Positions 27,155 to 36,412 of a stretch of DNA of 64,000 bases are shown in pieces; within the stretch, counting starts at the first letter, position 1; each line of letters starts with the position of its first letter. Where the stretch lies: positions 186,001 through 250,000 of the forward strand of contig NZ_FOBX01000003.1 in the NCBI RefSeq assembly GCF_900109945.1, written 5' to 3'. This stretch comes from Bradyrhizobium sp. OK095. GTDB taxonomy: Bacteria; Pseudomonadota; Alphaproteobacteria; Rhizobiales; Xanthobacteraceae. A program made the translations under genes and the position numbers. The notes under the pieces were generated by a model. It worked only from the letters and a program-made list of their open reading frames with translations. It was not told where the DNA came from and searched no databases.

Positions 27155-27883
27155 GTGCCGGATATCGCAACAAGTCTTCTGCTCAGCGTCGCCGTGTTTG
27201 CCGGGGCTTTCGTCTCGGGTCTCTCGGGCTTCGCCTTCTCCGCAGTCGCCGGCGCCATCCTGCTCCGGGTGTTTCAGCCGCTGGAGGCTGTGCCGCTGAT
27301 GATGGCGTGCAGCATCGGCGTGCAGGCGACCAATTTGTGGGCGCTTCGGCGTAACATTCGCTGGGAGGGCAGTCTGCTGCTGATCGTCGGCGGATTGATC
27401 GGCGTCCCCATTGCGGTGTCGCTGCTCCAGTCCACGGACACGCATCTGCTTCGGCGCGGTTTTGGCATCATCGTCGCATTGTATGCGGCTTACATGCTGC
27501 TGCGGCCGACGCTGGTGACGGCCAGTGTAGCCGTCGGCCGTCATTGGGTCGCGCTGATCGGGTTCGGAGGAGGGCTGGTCGGCGGGCTCACCGCGATGCC
27601 GGGCGCGATCCCGACCATTTGGTGCGACATGCGCGGCATGCCCAAGAGCGAGCAGCGCGGCCTGGTGCAGCCGTTCATCGCCGCGATGCAGATCTTTGCG
27701 ATCACGCTATTGGTCGGACACCAGGACCTCTCGTCAAAGGTGTTCGTCGACCTCGCGATCAGCCTGCCGGCGTTGTTCGCAGGCTCCGCGCTCGGCGTGA
27801 TCGCCTTTCACCGGGTCAACGAGACGGTCTTTCGCAAGACCGTGCTCGTTCTGTTGCTGCTCTCGGGGATTTCCCTGGTCTAG
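27155..27883 (+). CDS. TauE/SafE-family permease
   Basis: This 242-residue membrane protein starts at GTG (27155-27157) with AAGGA 8 bases upstream. It has seven or eight hydrophobic segments, among them LLLSVAVFAGAFVSGLSGFAFSAVAGAILLR (the family's G-rich first repeat), LLLIVGGLIGVPIAVSLL and IGFGGGLVGGLTAMPGAIPTIWC in the second repeat. TauE/SafE permeases move sulfur-containing or other small organic anions across the inner membrane, in either direction; the substrate here is unknown. The 3' end overlaps the end of the convergent RND gene by 4 bases. Confidence 0.82.
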   Translation: MPDIATSLLLSVAVFAGAFVSGLSGFAFSAVAGAILLRVFQPLEAVPLMMACSIGVQATNLWALRRNIRWEGSLLLIVGGLIGVPIAVSLLQSTDTHLLRRGFGIIVALYAAYMLLRPTLVTASVAVGRHWVALIGFGGGLVGGLTAMPGAIPTIWCDMRGMPKSEQRGLVQPFIAAMQIFAITLLVGHQDLSSKVFVDLAISLPALFAGSALGVIAFHRVNETVFRKTVLVLLLLSGISLV

Positions 27884-30800
27884 TGACTTGCGCCCTGCAC
27901 CGGTGCCGCGCTGGTGTCACTGCCGTGATGCACCAGCGGCTTCATGCCGGTGACGGTTCGCAGCAGCACATAGAACACCGGTGTCAGGAATAGGCCGAAC
28001 ACGGTGACGCCGATCATGCCGGAGAACACGGCGACGCCCATCGCCCGCCGCATCTCCGAGCCGGCGCCGGTCGAGAGCACCAGCGGCAGCACGCCCATGA
28101 TGAACGCCATCGACGTCATCAGGATCGGGCGAAGCCGCAACCGGCTCGCCTCGATGGCGGCCCGGATCGGCGTGCGTCCGGCGAATTCCAGCTCGCGCGC
28201 GAATTCGACGATCAGGATGGCGTTCTTGGCCGAGAGCCCCACGAGAACGATCAATCCGATCTGGGTGAAGACGTTGTTGTCGCCCTTGGATATCCAGACG
28301 CCGAACATCGCCGCCAGCAGGCCCATCGGCACGATCATGATGATCGAGAGCGGCAGGGTCAGGCTCTCATAGAGCGCGGCCAGCACCAGAAACACCAGCA
28401 GGATCGCCAGCGGGAACACCCACAAGCCGGAATTGCCGGCGATGAACTCCTGATAGGTCAGGTCGGTCCACTCGAAGGCAAAGCCCGGCGGCAACGTCTC
28501 CGCCGCGATCCGCGTTGCGACTTCCTGTGCCTGGCCCGATGAAAAGCCGGGCGCTGCGGCCGCATTGATGTCGGACGACAGGAAACCGTTGTAGCGGATC
28601 GCACGCTCGGGGCCTGCACTCTGGCGGATCGTCAACAGCGCCGACAGCGGCACCATGTCGCCCGAGGACGAACGGACCTTCAACTGCCTGATGTCGTCGG
28701 CCCGCGCGCGGAATGGGGCGTCGGCCTGGACATAGACGGAGTAGGTGCGACCAAACTTGTTGAAGTCGTTGACGTAGTAGGAGCCCAGATAGATCTGCAG
28801 CGTGTTGAAGACCTCCGTCACGGGCACGCCGAGCTGGAGCGCCTTGGTGCGGTCAATGTCGGCGAACAGTTGCGGCACGTTGACCTGAAAACTCGAGAAT
28901 ACACCGGCAATCTCCGGCGCCTTCTGCATCGCCGCCGTGAACGCTTTGGTGGCTTCGTTCAGCGCCTCATAGCCAAGACCGGCACGATCCTCGATCTGCA
29001 GCTTGAAGCCGCCGATGGTGCCGAGGCCGTTGACTGGCGGCGGCGGGAACATGGCGATGAACGCCTCCTGGATGCCGGCATACTTCTTGTTGAGGTCGGC
29101 CGCGATGGCATTCCCACTCAATTCCGGACCCTTGCGCTCGTCGAACGGTTTCAGCGTCGAGAACACGATGCCGGCGTTGGACGAGTTGGTGAAGCCGGCG
29201 ATCGACAGGCCAGGGAAGGCGACCGAACTCTCGACACCGGGCTGGGTCAGCGCGACGTCGCTCATCTTGCGGATCACCTCTTCGGTGCGGTCGAGCGCTG
29301 CACCATCGGGGAGCCGCGAGAAGCCAACGAGATATTGCTTGTCCTGCCCCGGCACGAATCCACCAGGCACCTGCTGGAACAGGAAGACGGTCAGGCCGAC
29401 CAGCACCACATAGAGGCCCATCACGGCCGCCTTGCCTGAGATCACCTTGGTGACGGTGCCGCTGTAATTCTCCGAGGAGCGCGTGAACGCTTTGTTGAAG
29501 CCGCGGAAGAACCAGCCGAGGCCCTTTTCCATGATCAGCGTCAGCCGGTCCTTCGGCTCGTTGTGCCCCTTGAGCAGCAGCGCCGACAGGGCCGGCGACA
29601 GCGTCAGCGAGTTCACCGCCGAGATCACGGTCGAAATCGCGATGGTCAGCGCGAACTGCTTATAAAATTGCCCGGTGAGGCCGGAGATGAAGGCGAGCGG
29701 CACGAACACGGCGATCAGCACCATCGCGATCGCGATGATCGGGCCTGAGACCTCGCGCATCGCCTGATAGGTTGCGTCGCGCGGCGACAGCCCACCCTCG
29801 ATGTTGCGCTCGACGTTCTCGACCACGACGATGGCGTCGTCGACGACGATGCCGATCGCGAGCACCAGGCCAAACAGGCTGAGCGCGTTGATGGAGAAGC
29901 CGAACAGATGCATCACCGCGAAGGTGCCGACGATCGACACCGGCACCGCGAGCAGGGGGATGATGGAAGCGCGCCAGGTCTGCAGGAACAGGATCACCAC
30001 CAGCACCACCAGTGCGATGGCCTCCAGCAGGGTGTGGATCACGGCCTCGATCGAGGAGCGCACGAACTGGGTGGGATCGTAGACGATCTGGTAGGACACG
30101 CCCTCCGGCATGTTCTTCTTGATCTCGGCCATGGTGGCGCGGACGTGGTCGGAAATCTCCAGCGCGTTGGAGCCGGGCGCCTGGAAGATCGGGATGGCGA
30201 CCGCCTGCTTGTTGTCGAGCAGAGAGCGCAGGCCGTATTCGGAGGCGCCAAGCTCGATCCGCGCGACATCGCGCAGGCGCACGACTTCACCGCGCGTGCC
30301 GGTCTTGACCACGATGTCGCCGAACTGATCCTCGTTCGCAAGCCGCCCTTCCGCATTGACCGACATTTGCAGGTCGATGCCCTTGACGTTCGGGGAGGAG
30401 CCGACGACGCCGGCGGCGGCCTCGACGTTCTGCGCCTGGATCGCCTTGACGATGTCGCTCGCGGTGAGGCCGTGCTCCGCGGCCTTCTGCGGATCGACCC
30501 AGACCCGCATCGAATAGTCGCCGGCGCCATAAAGCTGGACGTCGCCGACGCCATCGATGCGCGCCAGCCGGTCCTTGACGTTGAGCACGGCGTAATTGCG
30601 CAAATACGTCATGTCGTAGCGGCCGTTCGGCGACAGCAAATGTACGACCATGGTGAGGTCGGGCGACGACTTCTTGGTGATGATGCCGAGCTGGCGCACC
30701 ACGGCCGGCAGGCGCGGCTCGGCCTGCTGCACGCGGTTCTGCACCAGCTGCGTTGCCTTGTCGGGATCGGTGCCGAGCCGGAACGTCACCGTCAGCGTCA

Positions 30801-31068
30801 TCGCGCCGTCAGTCGTTGCCTGGCTCGACATGTAGAGCATGCCTTCGACGCCGTTGATCTGCTCCTCGATGGGAGTAGCCACCGTTTCCGCGATCACCTT
30901 GGGATTGGCGCCGGGATAGGTCGCGCGCACCAGCACCGAGGGCGGCACGACATCAGGGTATTCGGAGATCGGCATCGCGAACAGCGAGATCAGTCCCGCG
31001 AGGAAAATCAGAACCGACAGCACGCCGGCGAAGATCGGACGATCGATGAAGAATTTTGAGAGATTCAT
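27880..31068 (-). CDS. RND multidrug efflux permease, HAE1 type
   Basis: This 1062-residue pump has the AcrB/MexB layout of twelve membrane helices and two large periplasmic loops. It starts MNLSKFFIDRPIFAGVLSV and has the proton-relay pair in GIVVDDAIVVVENVERNIEGG (TM4), GQFYKQFALTIAISTVISA after TM5, and near the end TQIGLIVLVGLSAKNAILIVEFA. The sequence PGGFVPGQDKQYLVG opens the second half. It is transcribed after the adaptor gene, separated by 134 bases that hold a hairpin. The two form the inner parts of a tripartite efflux pump; the outer-membrane channel is not encoded next to them. Confidence 0.93.
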   Translation of the reverse strand: MNLSKFFIDRPIFAGVLSVLIFLAGLISLFAMPISEYPDVVPPSVLVRATYPGANPKVIAETVATPIEEQINGVEGMLYMSSQATTDGAMTLTVTFRLGTDPDKATQLVQNRVQQAEPRLPAVVRQLGIITKKSSPDLTMVVHLLSPNGRYDMTYLRNYAVLNVKDRLARIDGVGDVQLYGAGDYSMRVWVDPQKAAEHGLTASDIVKAIQAQNVEAAAGVVGSSPNVKGIDLQMSVNAEGRLANEDQFGDIVVKTGTRGEVVRLRDVARIELGASEYGLRSLLDNKQAVAIPIFQAPGSNALEISDHVRATMAEIKKNMPEGVSYQIVYDPTQFVRSSIEAVIHTLLEAIALVVLVVILFLQTWRASIIPLLAVPVSIVGTFAVMHLFGFSINALSLFGLVLAIGIVVDDAIVVVENVERNIEGGLSPRDATYQAMREVSGPIIAIAMVLIAVFVPLAFISGLTGQFYKQFALTIAISTVISAVNSLTLSPALSALLLKGHNEPKDRLTLIMEKGLGWFFRGFNKAFTRSSENYSGTVTKVISGKAAVMGLYVVLVGLTVFLFQQVPGGFVPGQDKQYLVGFSRLPDGAALDRTEEVIRKMSDVALTQPGVESSVAFPGLSIAGFTNSSNAGIVFSTLKPFDERKGPELSGNAIAADLNKKYAGIQEAFIAMFPPPPVNGLGTIGGFKLQIEDRAGLGYEALNEATKAFTAAMQKAPEIAGVFSSFQVNVPQLFADIDRTKALQLGVPVTEVFNTLQIYLGSYYVNDFNKFGRTYSVYVQADAPFRARADDIRQLKVRSSSGDMVPLSALLTIRQSAGPERAIRYNGFLSSDINAAAAPGFSSGQAQEVATRIAAETLPPGFAFEWTDLTYQEFIAGNSGLWVFPLAILLVFLVLAALYESLTLPLSIIMIVPMGLLAAMFGVWISKGDNNVFTQIGLIVLVGLSAKNAILIVEFARELEFAGRTPIRAAIEASRLRLRPILMTSMAFIMGVLPLVLSTGAGSEMRRAMGVAVFSGMIGVTVFGLFLTPVFYVLLRTVTGMKPLVHHGSDTSAAPVQGASH

Positions 31069-31170
31069 GGCCTTGCCCCTGCAAAGAGAGACAGCTCTCC
31101 CGTTACCGGGACGCTGGCCACGCCCGCGAACCCGGAATCGAGATGCGATGTCTTGGTCGTTATGTCGTCG

Positions 31171-31197
31171 TCATTCCGGGCGCGGGGCCCGGAATGA
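31171..31197. repeat. Palindromic hairpin between the adaptor and permease genes
   Basis: Perfect 11-base arms TCATTCCGGGC (31171-31181) and GCCCGGAATGA (31187-31197) with a 5-base loop. This matches a palindrome type common between genes in Bradyrhizobium. Being inside the RND operon it could protect the upstream message or reduce read-through into the permease. Confidence 0.65.
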
Positions 31198-31202
31198 AAT
31201 AA

Positions 31203-32447
31203 TTAGCGTTGCACCACGTCCTGGTTGCTGTGGTTCGATGCTTGCTGCGGGCTACGTGCCCCCATCGCCGCGACCTCGGTCTTGAGGAGGGCGCCGGGAC
31301 GCACCCGCTGCAAGCCATTGACCACGATGCGGTCGCCGGGCTTCAGGCCCGCGGTAACGATGCGAAGCCCATCGACCGAACCGCCGAGCGTGATCGGCCG
31401 GTAGACCGCGCGGCTGTCGTCACCGACAGCCATCACGAACTTCTTGTCCTGGTCAGTGCCGATCGCGCGTTCGTCGATCATCACCAGCGTCTGTTGCTTC
31501 GGCTGGCCCATGCGCACGCGGGCGAACTGGCCGGGGATGAGACGCCCGTCCTCGTTCTGAAACACGGCGCGGACGCGGATGGTGCCGCTCTGGCCGTTGA
31601 CCTGATTGTCGATGAGCTGGATGTGGCCCTTGGCCGAGAGACCGCCTGAAGTCGCCATCTCCACCGGGATCTGGTCGAGCTTGCCGCGCTGGCCGGAGGC
31701 ATCCGCGATCGAGTTCAGTGCGCGCAGCACCACCTCTTCATCCGCATCGAACGACGCGTAGATCGGATTGACCGAGACAAGCGAGGTCAGCACCGGGGAT
31801 GCGGTGCCGGCGGCGACGAGATTGCCGACGGTGATCTCGAACTTGCCGACGCGGCCGTCCACGGGCGCGCGCACCTCGGTGTAGTCGAGATTGAGCTTGG
31901 CGGTCTGCAGCGTCGCCTCGGCTGCCTTCACATTGGCGATGGCTTCGCGATTGGCGTTGTCGCGCTGGTCATAGTCGCGCCGCGTGACCACGGCATTGCC
32001 AACCAGCTGCGCGCCGCGCTCGAGCTCGCTCTGCGTGAACACGACGCGTGCCTTCGCCGCCTCGAGCTGCGCGTTGGCCTTGTCGACCTCGGCTGCGTAA
32101 GGCGCCGGATCGATCTTGAACAGCACGTCACCGGATTTCACCAGCGCGCCCTCGGTAAAATTGGTCGCAAGGATCGCACCCGCGACGCGCGGGCGAAGCT
32201 CGACGCGCTGGATGGCTTCGAGCCGGCCGGAGAAATCATCCCACAGCACGGTCTGCTTCGGCTCGATCAACGCGACGGTGACGGGGACCGCTTGTTCAGC
32301 CGCAGCGGCCGTTGCCGTGGCCTGGGCTGCACGGAAGTAGTGGCCGGTCGCGATCGAGCCCGCGACGGCGAGGGCGCCCACGATGGCGACGCCGCCGAGA
32401 AGACGGCGGACACGGCCCGGGCGAGAGATGTTTTGGGACGGGGGCAT
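31203..32447 (-). CDS. RND efflux periplasmic adaptor
   Basis: This 414-residue membrane-fusion protein has an N-terminal anchor (LLGGVAIVGALAVAGSIATG) and then QTVLWDDFSGRLEAIQRVELRPRVAGAI, the first lipoyl half. A helical hairpin follows (about residues 115-190), the second lipoyl half is DYTEVRAPVDGRVGKFEITVGNLV, a beta-barrel contains NPIYASFDADEEVVL, and the C-terminal membrane-proximal domain ends GDRIVVNGLQRVRPGALLKTEVA. This is the AcrA/MexE pattern. GGAG precedes the ATG, and a perfect TetR-type palindrome lies 17 bases upstream. Confidence 0.92.
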   Translation of the reverse strand: MPPSQNISRPGRVRRLLGGVAIVGALAVAGSIATGHYFRAAQATATAAAAEQAVPVTVALIEPKQTVLWDDFSGRLEAIQRVELRPRVAGAILATNFTEGALVKSGDVLFKIDPAPYAAEVDKANAQLEAAKARVVFTQSELERGAQLVGNAVVTRRDYDQRDNANREAIANVKAAEATLQTAKLNLDYTEVRAPVDGRVGKFEITVGNLVAAGTASPVLTSLVSVNPIYASFDADEEVVLRALNSIADASGQRGKLDQIPVEMATSGGLSAKGHIQLIDNQVNGQSGTIRVRAVFQNEDGRLIPGQFARVRMGQPKQQTLVMIDERAIGTDQDKKFVMAVGDDSRAVYRPITLGGSVDGLRIVTAGLKPGDRIVVNGLQRVRPGALLKTEVAAMGARSPQQASNHSNQDVVQR

Positions 32448-32463
32448 TTGCGCGCTCCAGATA

Positions 32464-32479
32464 TGTAGTGTTCACTACA
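32464..32479. promoter_or_regulatory. Candidate TetR operator of the RND operon
   Basis: TGTAGTG-TT-CACTACA is a perfect inverted repeat 17 bases before the adaptor start codon and in the gap shared with the divergent tetR. This is the expected place and shape for an AcrR/TetR repressor site; binding is inferred. Confidence 0.6.
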
Positions 32480-32514
32480 GATGTGGAGCTGGATATCGCA
32501 GCGCAAGATACTTA

Positions 32515-32530
32515 TGTACCGTTCACTAAG
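32515..32530. promoter_or_regulatory. Second, degenerate copy of the TetR palindrome
   Basis: TGTACCGTTCACTAAG keeps TGTA and GTTCACTA of the perfect site at 32464-32479, some 50 bases away. It could be a weaker second operator nearer the tetR promoter. The match is partial. Confidence 0.4.
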
Positions 32531-32648
32531 AAAATTGTAGCCGCCTACCGCAAGAATGGGAAGGCGGAAGAGAAAATAAAGCGAGAACAAGTAGATAGGG
32601 TCAGGCGTTAAGTTAGGAGACGACGCCGATTCCAAGGAGAACAGGCAC

Positions 32649-33254
32649 ATGGGCATGGGACGCCCCCGCGAATTCAACGCCGAGACGGCGTTGGACCAGG
32701 CGATGGAAGTGTTTTGGCGCCATGGCTATGAGGGCGCCACCATCGCTCAGCTCACCGAGGCCATGGGGATCAATCCCCCCAGCCTCTACGCCTGTTTCGG
32801 CAACAAGGAAGGCCTGCTCAAGGCCGCCCTCGACCGCTACACCAAGCTGCGCGGTGTCTGGATGGACGAGGTGGTGGCAGCACCGACCGCCCGCGACGTC
32901 GCCGAGCGGATGCTGATGGGCATCGCGGAGAAGCAGACCGACCCCGCCAATCCGCCCGGTTGCCTGCTCGTGCAAGGCGGTATTGCTTGCGGCTCCGGCT
33001 CCGAGAATGTCCCCTTCGAGCTCGCGGCGCGCCGCGCCCAGAACGAAGATCAGCTCCGCGACCGTTTTGTTCGCGCCAAGGCGGAGGGCGATCTCAAGCC
33101 GACATCCGATCCCGCCGCGCTTGCGCGCTATGTTTCGGCGGTGTCCGTCGGCATGGGCGTGATGGCGTCTTCGGGTTCGGATCGCGAGGCGCTGCGGCAA
33201 GTGGCGGTCGTGGCCGTGCAGGCGGTCGAGGCGCAGTCGGCCGACCGAACCTGA
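32649..33254 (+). CDS. TetR-family regulator of the adjacent RND pump
   Basis: This 201-residue regulator has the TetR DNA-binding domain at the N terminus: GRPREFNAETALDQAMEVFWRHGYEGATIAQLTEAMGINPPSLYACFGNKEGLLKAALDRY, with the helix-turn-helix at about residues 28-50. The C-terminal ligand domain contains PPGCLLVQGGIACGSGSENVPFELAARRA, typical of the AcrR/YxaF-like branch. AAGGAG lies 9 bases before the ATG. It is divergent from the RND operon, and the palindromes between them are its probable operators. Confidence 0.87.
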   Translation: MGMGRPREFNAETALDQAMEVFWRHGYEGATIAQLTEAMGINPPSLYACFGNKEGLLKAALDRYTKLRGVWMDEVVAAPTARDVAERMLMGIAEKQTDPANPPGCLLVQGGIACGSGSENVPFELAARRAQNEDQLRDRFVRAKAEGDLKPTSDPAALARYVSAVSVGMGVMASSGSDREALRQVAVVAVQAVEAQSADRT

Positions 33255-33267
33255 TTCAGTTCGCGGA

Positions 33268-34752
33268 TTACATTGCAAGCAGCGACGGCGGCGGGACGAA
33301 GCCGCCGAACTCGCGTTCGATCAGCCCAGCCAGCGCAATCGGTGTGTGGTCCTCCAGATAGGGCCCGATGATCTGGACGCCGATCGGCAAGCCCGTTGGC
33401 GTGCGCTCGATCGGAACGGCGGTCGCCGGCAGTCCGCAGGTGGAAGCGGGGTCTGCCCAGATGAAGCACGCATCGGCATAGGGATGGAGCTTGCCATCGA
33501 TGTCGAGCTGCCGCGCGTCGAACGGCTCCGACTGGTCCTGTGGAAAGGCCGGCACCGCAGCGGCCGGATAGATCACCGCGTCGAAGTCTCGGAAAAGCTG
33601 ATACCACTTCTGTTGCAGTTGCAGGCGCGCCGCGTCGGCCGCCAGCCACTCGCGATGGTTCATGCCCCAGCCGCGGGCGCGCTCGGCCTGCAAGCTACGG
33701 TCGTCGGGCGCGAGTGCCGCGGCAACGCCTTGCGCCTCTGCGAGCGCGGCCGGTGTCAGGCGCGGGCTTCGCGCGCCGTTCAACAGCTTCATGTAGAGCC
33801 GTGCGGATTCCGCGAGGTCGGGCAGCGATGTGCTTGAGCGCGCAACCCGCGCGCCTGACCGCTCGAGCCGCTGCGCCAACCGTCCGATGGCAGAACGCAC
33901 GGCGTCACCCGTCGGCATTAACGGATGCGTATCGACCACGAGGATCCTGTAATCCTTGAGATCGTTGTGGCGCGGCGCAGGCAGCGCAAGGCGATAGCCG
34001 ATCCCGTCGCGCGTCTCGTCGGGGCCGGCAATCACGTCGAGCGACAGCGCAAGATCCGAGGCGGTGCGCGCCATCGGCCCGACGACGGCGAGATCGCCCT
34101 GCCCGGGGACGGGTAGCGCCGGCGGCAGGCTGTATCCGCGCAGCGGAACCAGGCCGAGGCTCGGCTTGTGTCCGAACACGCCGCAGAAATGCGCGGGCAC
34201 CCGGATCGAGCCGCCGATATCCGAGCCGATCGAGAGCGGACCGAAGCCCGCAGCCAGTGCCGCGCCCGATCCGCCCGAGGACCCGCCGGGCGAGCGGCCA
34301 AGATCCCACGGGTTGTTCGTCGTCCCGTGGATCTCGTTGTAGCTCTGGAAATCGCGCAGCCCGATTGGGATATTGGTCTTGCCAAGGATGATGGCGCCCG
34401 CCGCCTTCAACCGCGAGACCACGAGGGCGTCGTCCGCCGGTTGGAAATCCCTGAAATGCGGAAATCCCCACGTCGTCGGCAAGCCCGCGACATTGAACGG
34501 CTCCTTCAAGGTCACGGGAATGCCGAGCAACGGTAGCCGCCCGCCGCGGCCGAGCGCAGCGTCGGCGGCGCGCGCGGCCTCTCTGGCGCGATCGAAATCG
34601 CGAACGATGATCGAATTGATTGGCCCGTCCAGCGCCTCGATGCGCGCAATCGTGTGTTCGAGCAATTCGGACGCGGATATCTTGCGCGCGTGCAGGGCGC
34701 TCAGCAATGCGCCGATCGAGCCGTAGTCCAGGTCAGCGCCATCTGCGGTCAT
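33268..34752 (-). CDS. Amidase (amidase-signature family)
   Basis: This 494-residue enzyme carries the amidase signature: the catalytic lysine in GIPVTLKEPFNVAGLPTTWG near residue 80, and the glycine/serine core RSPGGSSGGSGAALAAGFGPLSIGSDIGGSIRVPAHFCGVFG (about 155-200), giving the Ser-cisSer-Lys triad. It hydrolyses a carboxamide to acid and ammonia; the substrate is not known. I chose the ATG at 34752 because GGAG is 7 bases upstream; the frame is open for 18 more residues. It ends 14 bases from the tetR stop and lies downstream of the MFS gene on the same strand. Confidence 0.88.
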   Translation of the reverse strand: MTADGADLDYGSIGALLSALHARKISASELLEHTIARIEALDGPINSIIVRDFDRAREAARAADAALGRGGRLPLLGIPVTLKEPFNVAGLPTTWGFPHFRDFQPADDALVVSRLKAAGAIILGKTNIPIGLRDFQSYNEIHGTTNNPWDLGRSPGGSSGGSGAALAAGFGPLSIGSDIGGSIRVPAHFCGVFGHKPSLGLVPLRGYSLPPALPVPGQGDLAVVGPMARTASDLALSLDVIAGPDETRDGIGYRLALPAPRHNDLKDYRILVVDTHPLMPTGDAVRSAIGRLAQRLERSGARVARSSTSLPDLAESARLYMKLLNGARSPRLTPAALAEAQGVAAALAPDDRSLQAERARGWGMNHREWLAADAARLQLQQKWYQLFRDFDAVIYPAAAVPAFPQDQSEPFDARQLDIDGKLHPYADACFIWADPASTCGLPATAVPIERTPTGLPIGVQIIGPYLEDHTPIALAGLIEREFGGFVPPPSLLAM

Positions 34753-34889
34753 CGCGAGCTCCGTTGCATCACATCGTCCCGGCGAACCGATCCGGGCGCC
34801 GAACATGCAATTTTAGGAGCGGAATGAGGAGGCGGTGCAACGGGAACCAGATCTGCCCGCCGGTCGGGGCCGGGGTGGTCGCACCTGGT

Positions 34890-34920
34890 CGTCATGGCCG
34901 GGACAAGCCCGGCCATGACG
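34890..34920. terminator. Perfect 13-base-arm hairpin after the MFS gene
   Basis: Arms CGTCATGGCCGGG (34890-34902) and CCCGGCCATGACG (34908-34920) with loop ACAAG. It lies about 50 bases past the stop of the MFS gene (reverse strand) and before the amidase gene, so it could separate their transcripts. It also matches a dispersed Bradyrhizobium-type palindrome. Confidence 0.55.
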
Positions 34921-34970
34921 CCAAAATACGACGCCCCGACGTCGGTGTTGAAGCGTCCGCAGGCCTGTGC

Positions 34971-36338
34971 TCAGGACGCTTCCTTCAGCACCGGCGATGC
35001 CGTCTCCTCCGCCTTCATCTCCTCGAGACTGCGATGTCGCGGCTCGATGCCGAGCGCCCAGACCGTGATGATCTGCACCACCAAGAGTCCGATCATCAGT
35101 GCCATCACGCCGGCCACACCGCGGGTCTCGAACAGCGACACCACGAGGAACGGTGTGACGATGGTAGCGCCGCGTCCCAGTGTATTGACGAGGCCGGAGG
35201 CGCGCAGGCGGACCTCGGTCGGAAACAGTTCGGGAATGTAGATGCCGAACAGAAGCGCGACCAGGACGTAGATCGGCACCGTCAGCGCAAAGCCCACGGC
35301 CGGCAGCAGGATCGGATCCGAGATCATGGGGTAGAGGATACCCAATGCCACAGTGACCATGGATGCGCCGATGATGGTCGGCTTGCGGCCCCAGCGATCG
35401 GCGGTCAGCGCGCCGATGGCCGAACCCACGGGCGCACCGAGCGCCATCAGCAGCGAATAGCCGAACGAGGTTGCGATCGAGAGGCCCTGCTTGACGAAGA
35501 ACACGGGAAGCCAGGTCACGAAACCATAGAGCAGGGTGTTGATCGTGATCAGGCAGACGGCGCCGACGATCATCCGCGACAGCAAAGGCGCGGTGAACAG
35601 CGTGCCGAGATCGGCGGATACCGGCGCCGGCGAGGTAGATGCGGGAGCAGGCAAGGGCTGGCCTTGCGCCGCCTCCTTCTCGATGGCCTGCATCAGCGCT
35701 TCCGCCTCTGCGGTGCGGCCCACCGCCTCCAGCCAGCGCGGCGATTCCGGCAGCGATTTGCGCATGTACCACACGATCAGCGCGCCGACGCCGCCGAGCA
35801 CGAACATGGAGCGCCAGCCGAATTGCGGCACCAGCACGGATGCGACCAGCAGCGCTACGGGCAAACCGGTGACGACGCAGACGGTCGTGAAACCAAGCCA
35901 TTTGCCGCGGGTTCGCGCCGGCACGAATTCGGTCATCGTCGAATACCCGACGACGTTCTCCGCTCCGAGTCCGACGCCCATCACGAAGCGGCAGGCGATC
36001 AGGAAGGCCATATTTGGCGAGAACGCCGCAGCAAGCGAGGCGACGCCGAAAAGAAGCAAATTGAACTGATAGGTGAAGCGGCGTCCGTAGCGATCACCGA
36101 GAAAGCCGGTACCGAACGATCCCAGCATCATGCCGACGAAGGTCGCGGAGATGAAAACCGCGTTCTGGGCGAGGGTCGAAAAACCGGTCTTCAGCGTCAC
36201 GCTGAGCACGGTCCCGGCGATATAGATATCGAAGCCATCGAAAAACATGCCGATGCCGATCAGCAGCATGATGCGGCGGTGGAATGGCCCGACCGGCAGC
36301 CGATCCAGACGGCCGCCTGCGTTTACCGATGTCGACAT
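34971..36338 (-). CDS. MFS transporter, organic-acid/sugar porter type
   Basis: This 455-residue 12-helix transporter has a cytoplasmic start and TM1 with LLIGIGMFFDGFDIYIAGTVL, where FDGFDxY is the signature of the AAHS and SP-like organic-acid transporters. Motif A is GFLGDRYGRRFTYQFNLLLFG, the TM4 region is RFVMGVGLGAENVVGYSTMTEFVPARTRGKWLGF, and the matching motif ALTADRWGRKPTIIGAS opens the second half. The usual substrates are aromatic or other carboxylic acids taken up with protons. GGGAG precedes the ATG. It is transcribed after aldehyde dehydrogenase, so it may import the compound that this cluster degrades. Confidence 0.87.
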   Translation of the reverse strand: MSTSVNAGGRLDRLPVGPFHRRIMLLIGIGMFFDGFDIYIAGTVLSVTLKTGFSTLAQNAVFISATFVGMMLGSFGTGFLGDRYGRRFTYQFNLLLFGVASLAAAFSPNMAFLIACRFVMGVGLGAENVVGYSTMTEFVPARTRGKWLGFTTVCVVTGLPVALLVASVLVPQFGWRSMFVLGGVGALIVWYMRKSLPESPRWLEAVGRTAEAEALMQAIEKEAAQGQPLPAPASTSPAPVSADLGTLFTAPLLSRMIVGAVCLITINTLLYGFVTWLPVFFVKQGLSIATSFGYSLLMALGAPVGSAIGALTADRWGRKPTIIGASMVTVALGILYPMISDPILLPAVGFALTVPIYVLVALLFGIYIPELFPTEVRLRASGLVNTLGRGATIVTPFLVVSLFETRGVAGVMALMIGLLVVQIITVWALGIEPRHRSLEEMKAEETASPVLKEAS

Positions 36339-36412
36339 TTACGCTCTCCCTTGACTGTTATTTTGTTTGATGCGGCCCGCCTTCTTTGGGCGGTCGGCCG
36401 CTTGCAGTTCTG

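Noticed and set aside
29908..31059. 383-residue open frame on the plus strand
   Set aside because: Antisense to the RND permease; composition is His/Asp/Arg-biased and no motif is present.
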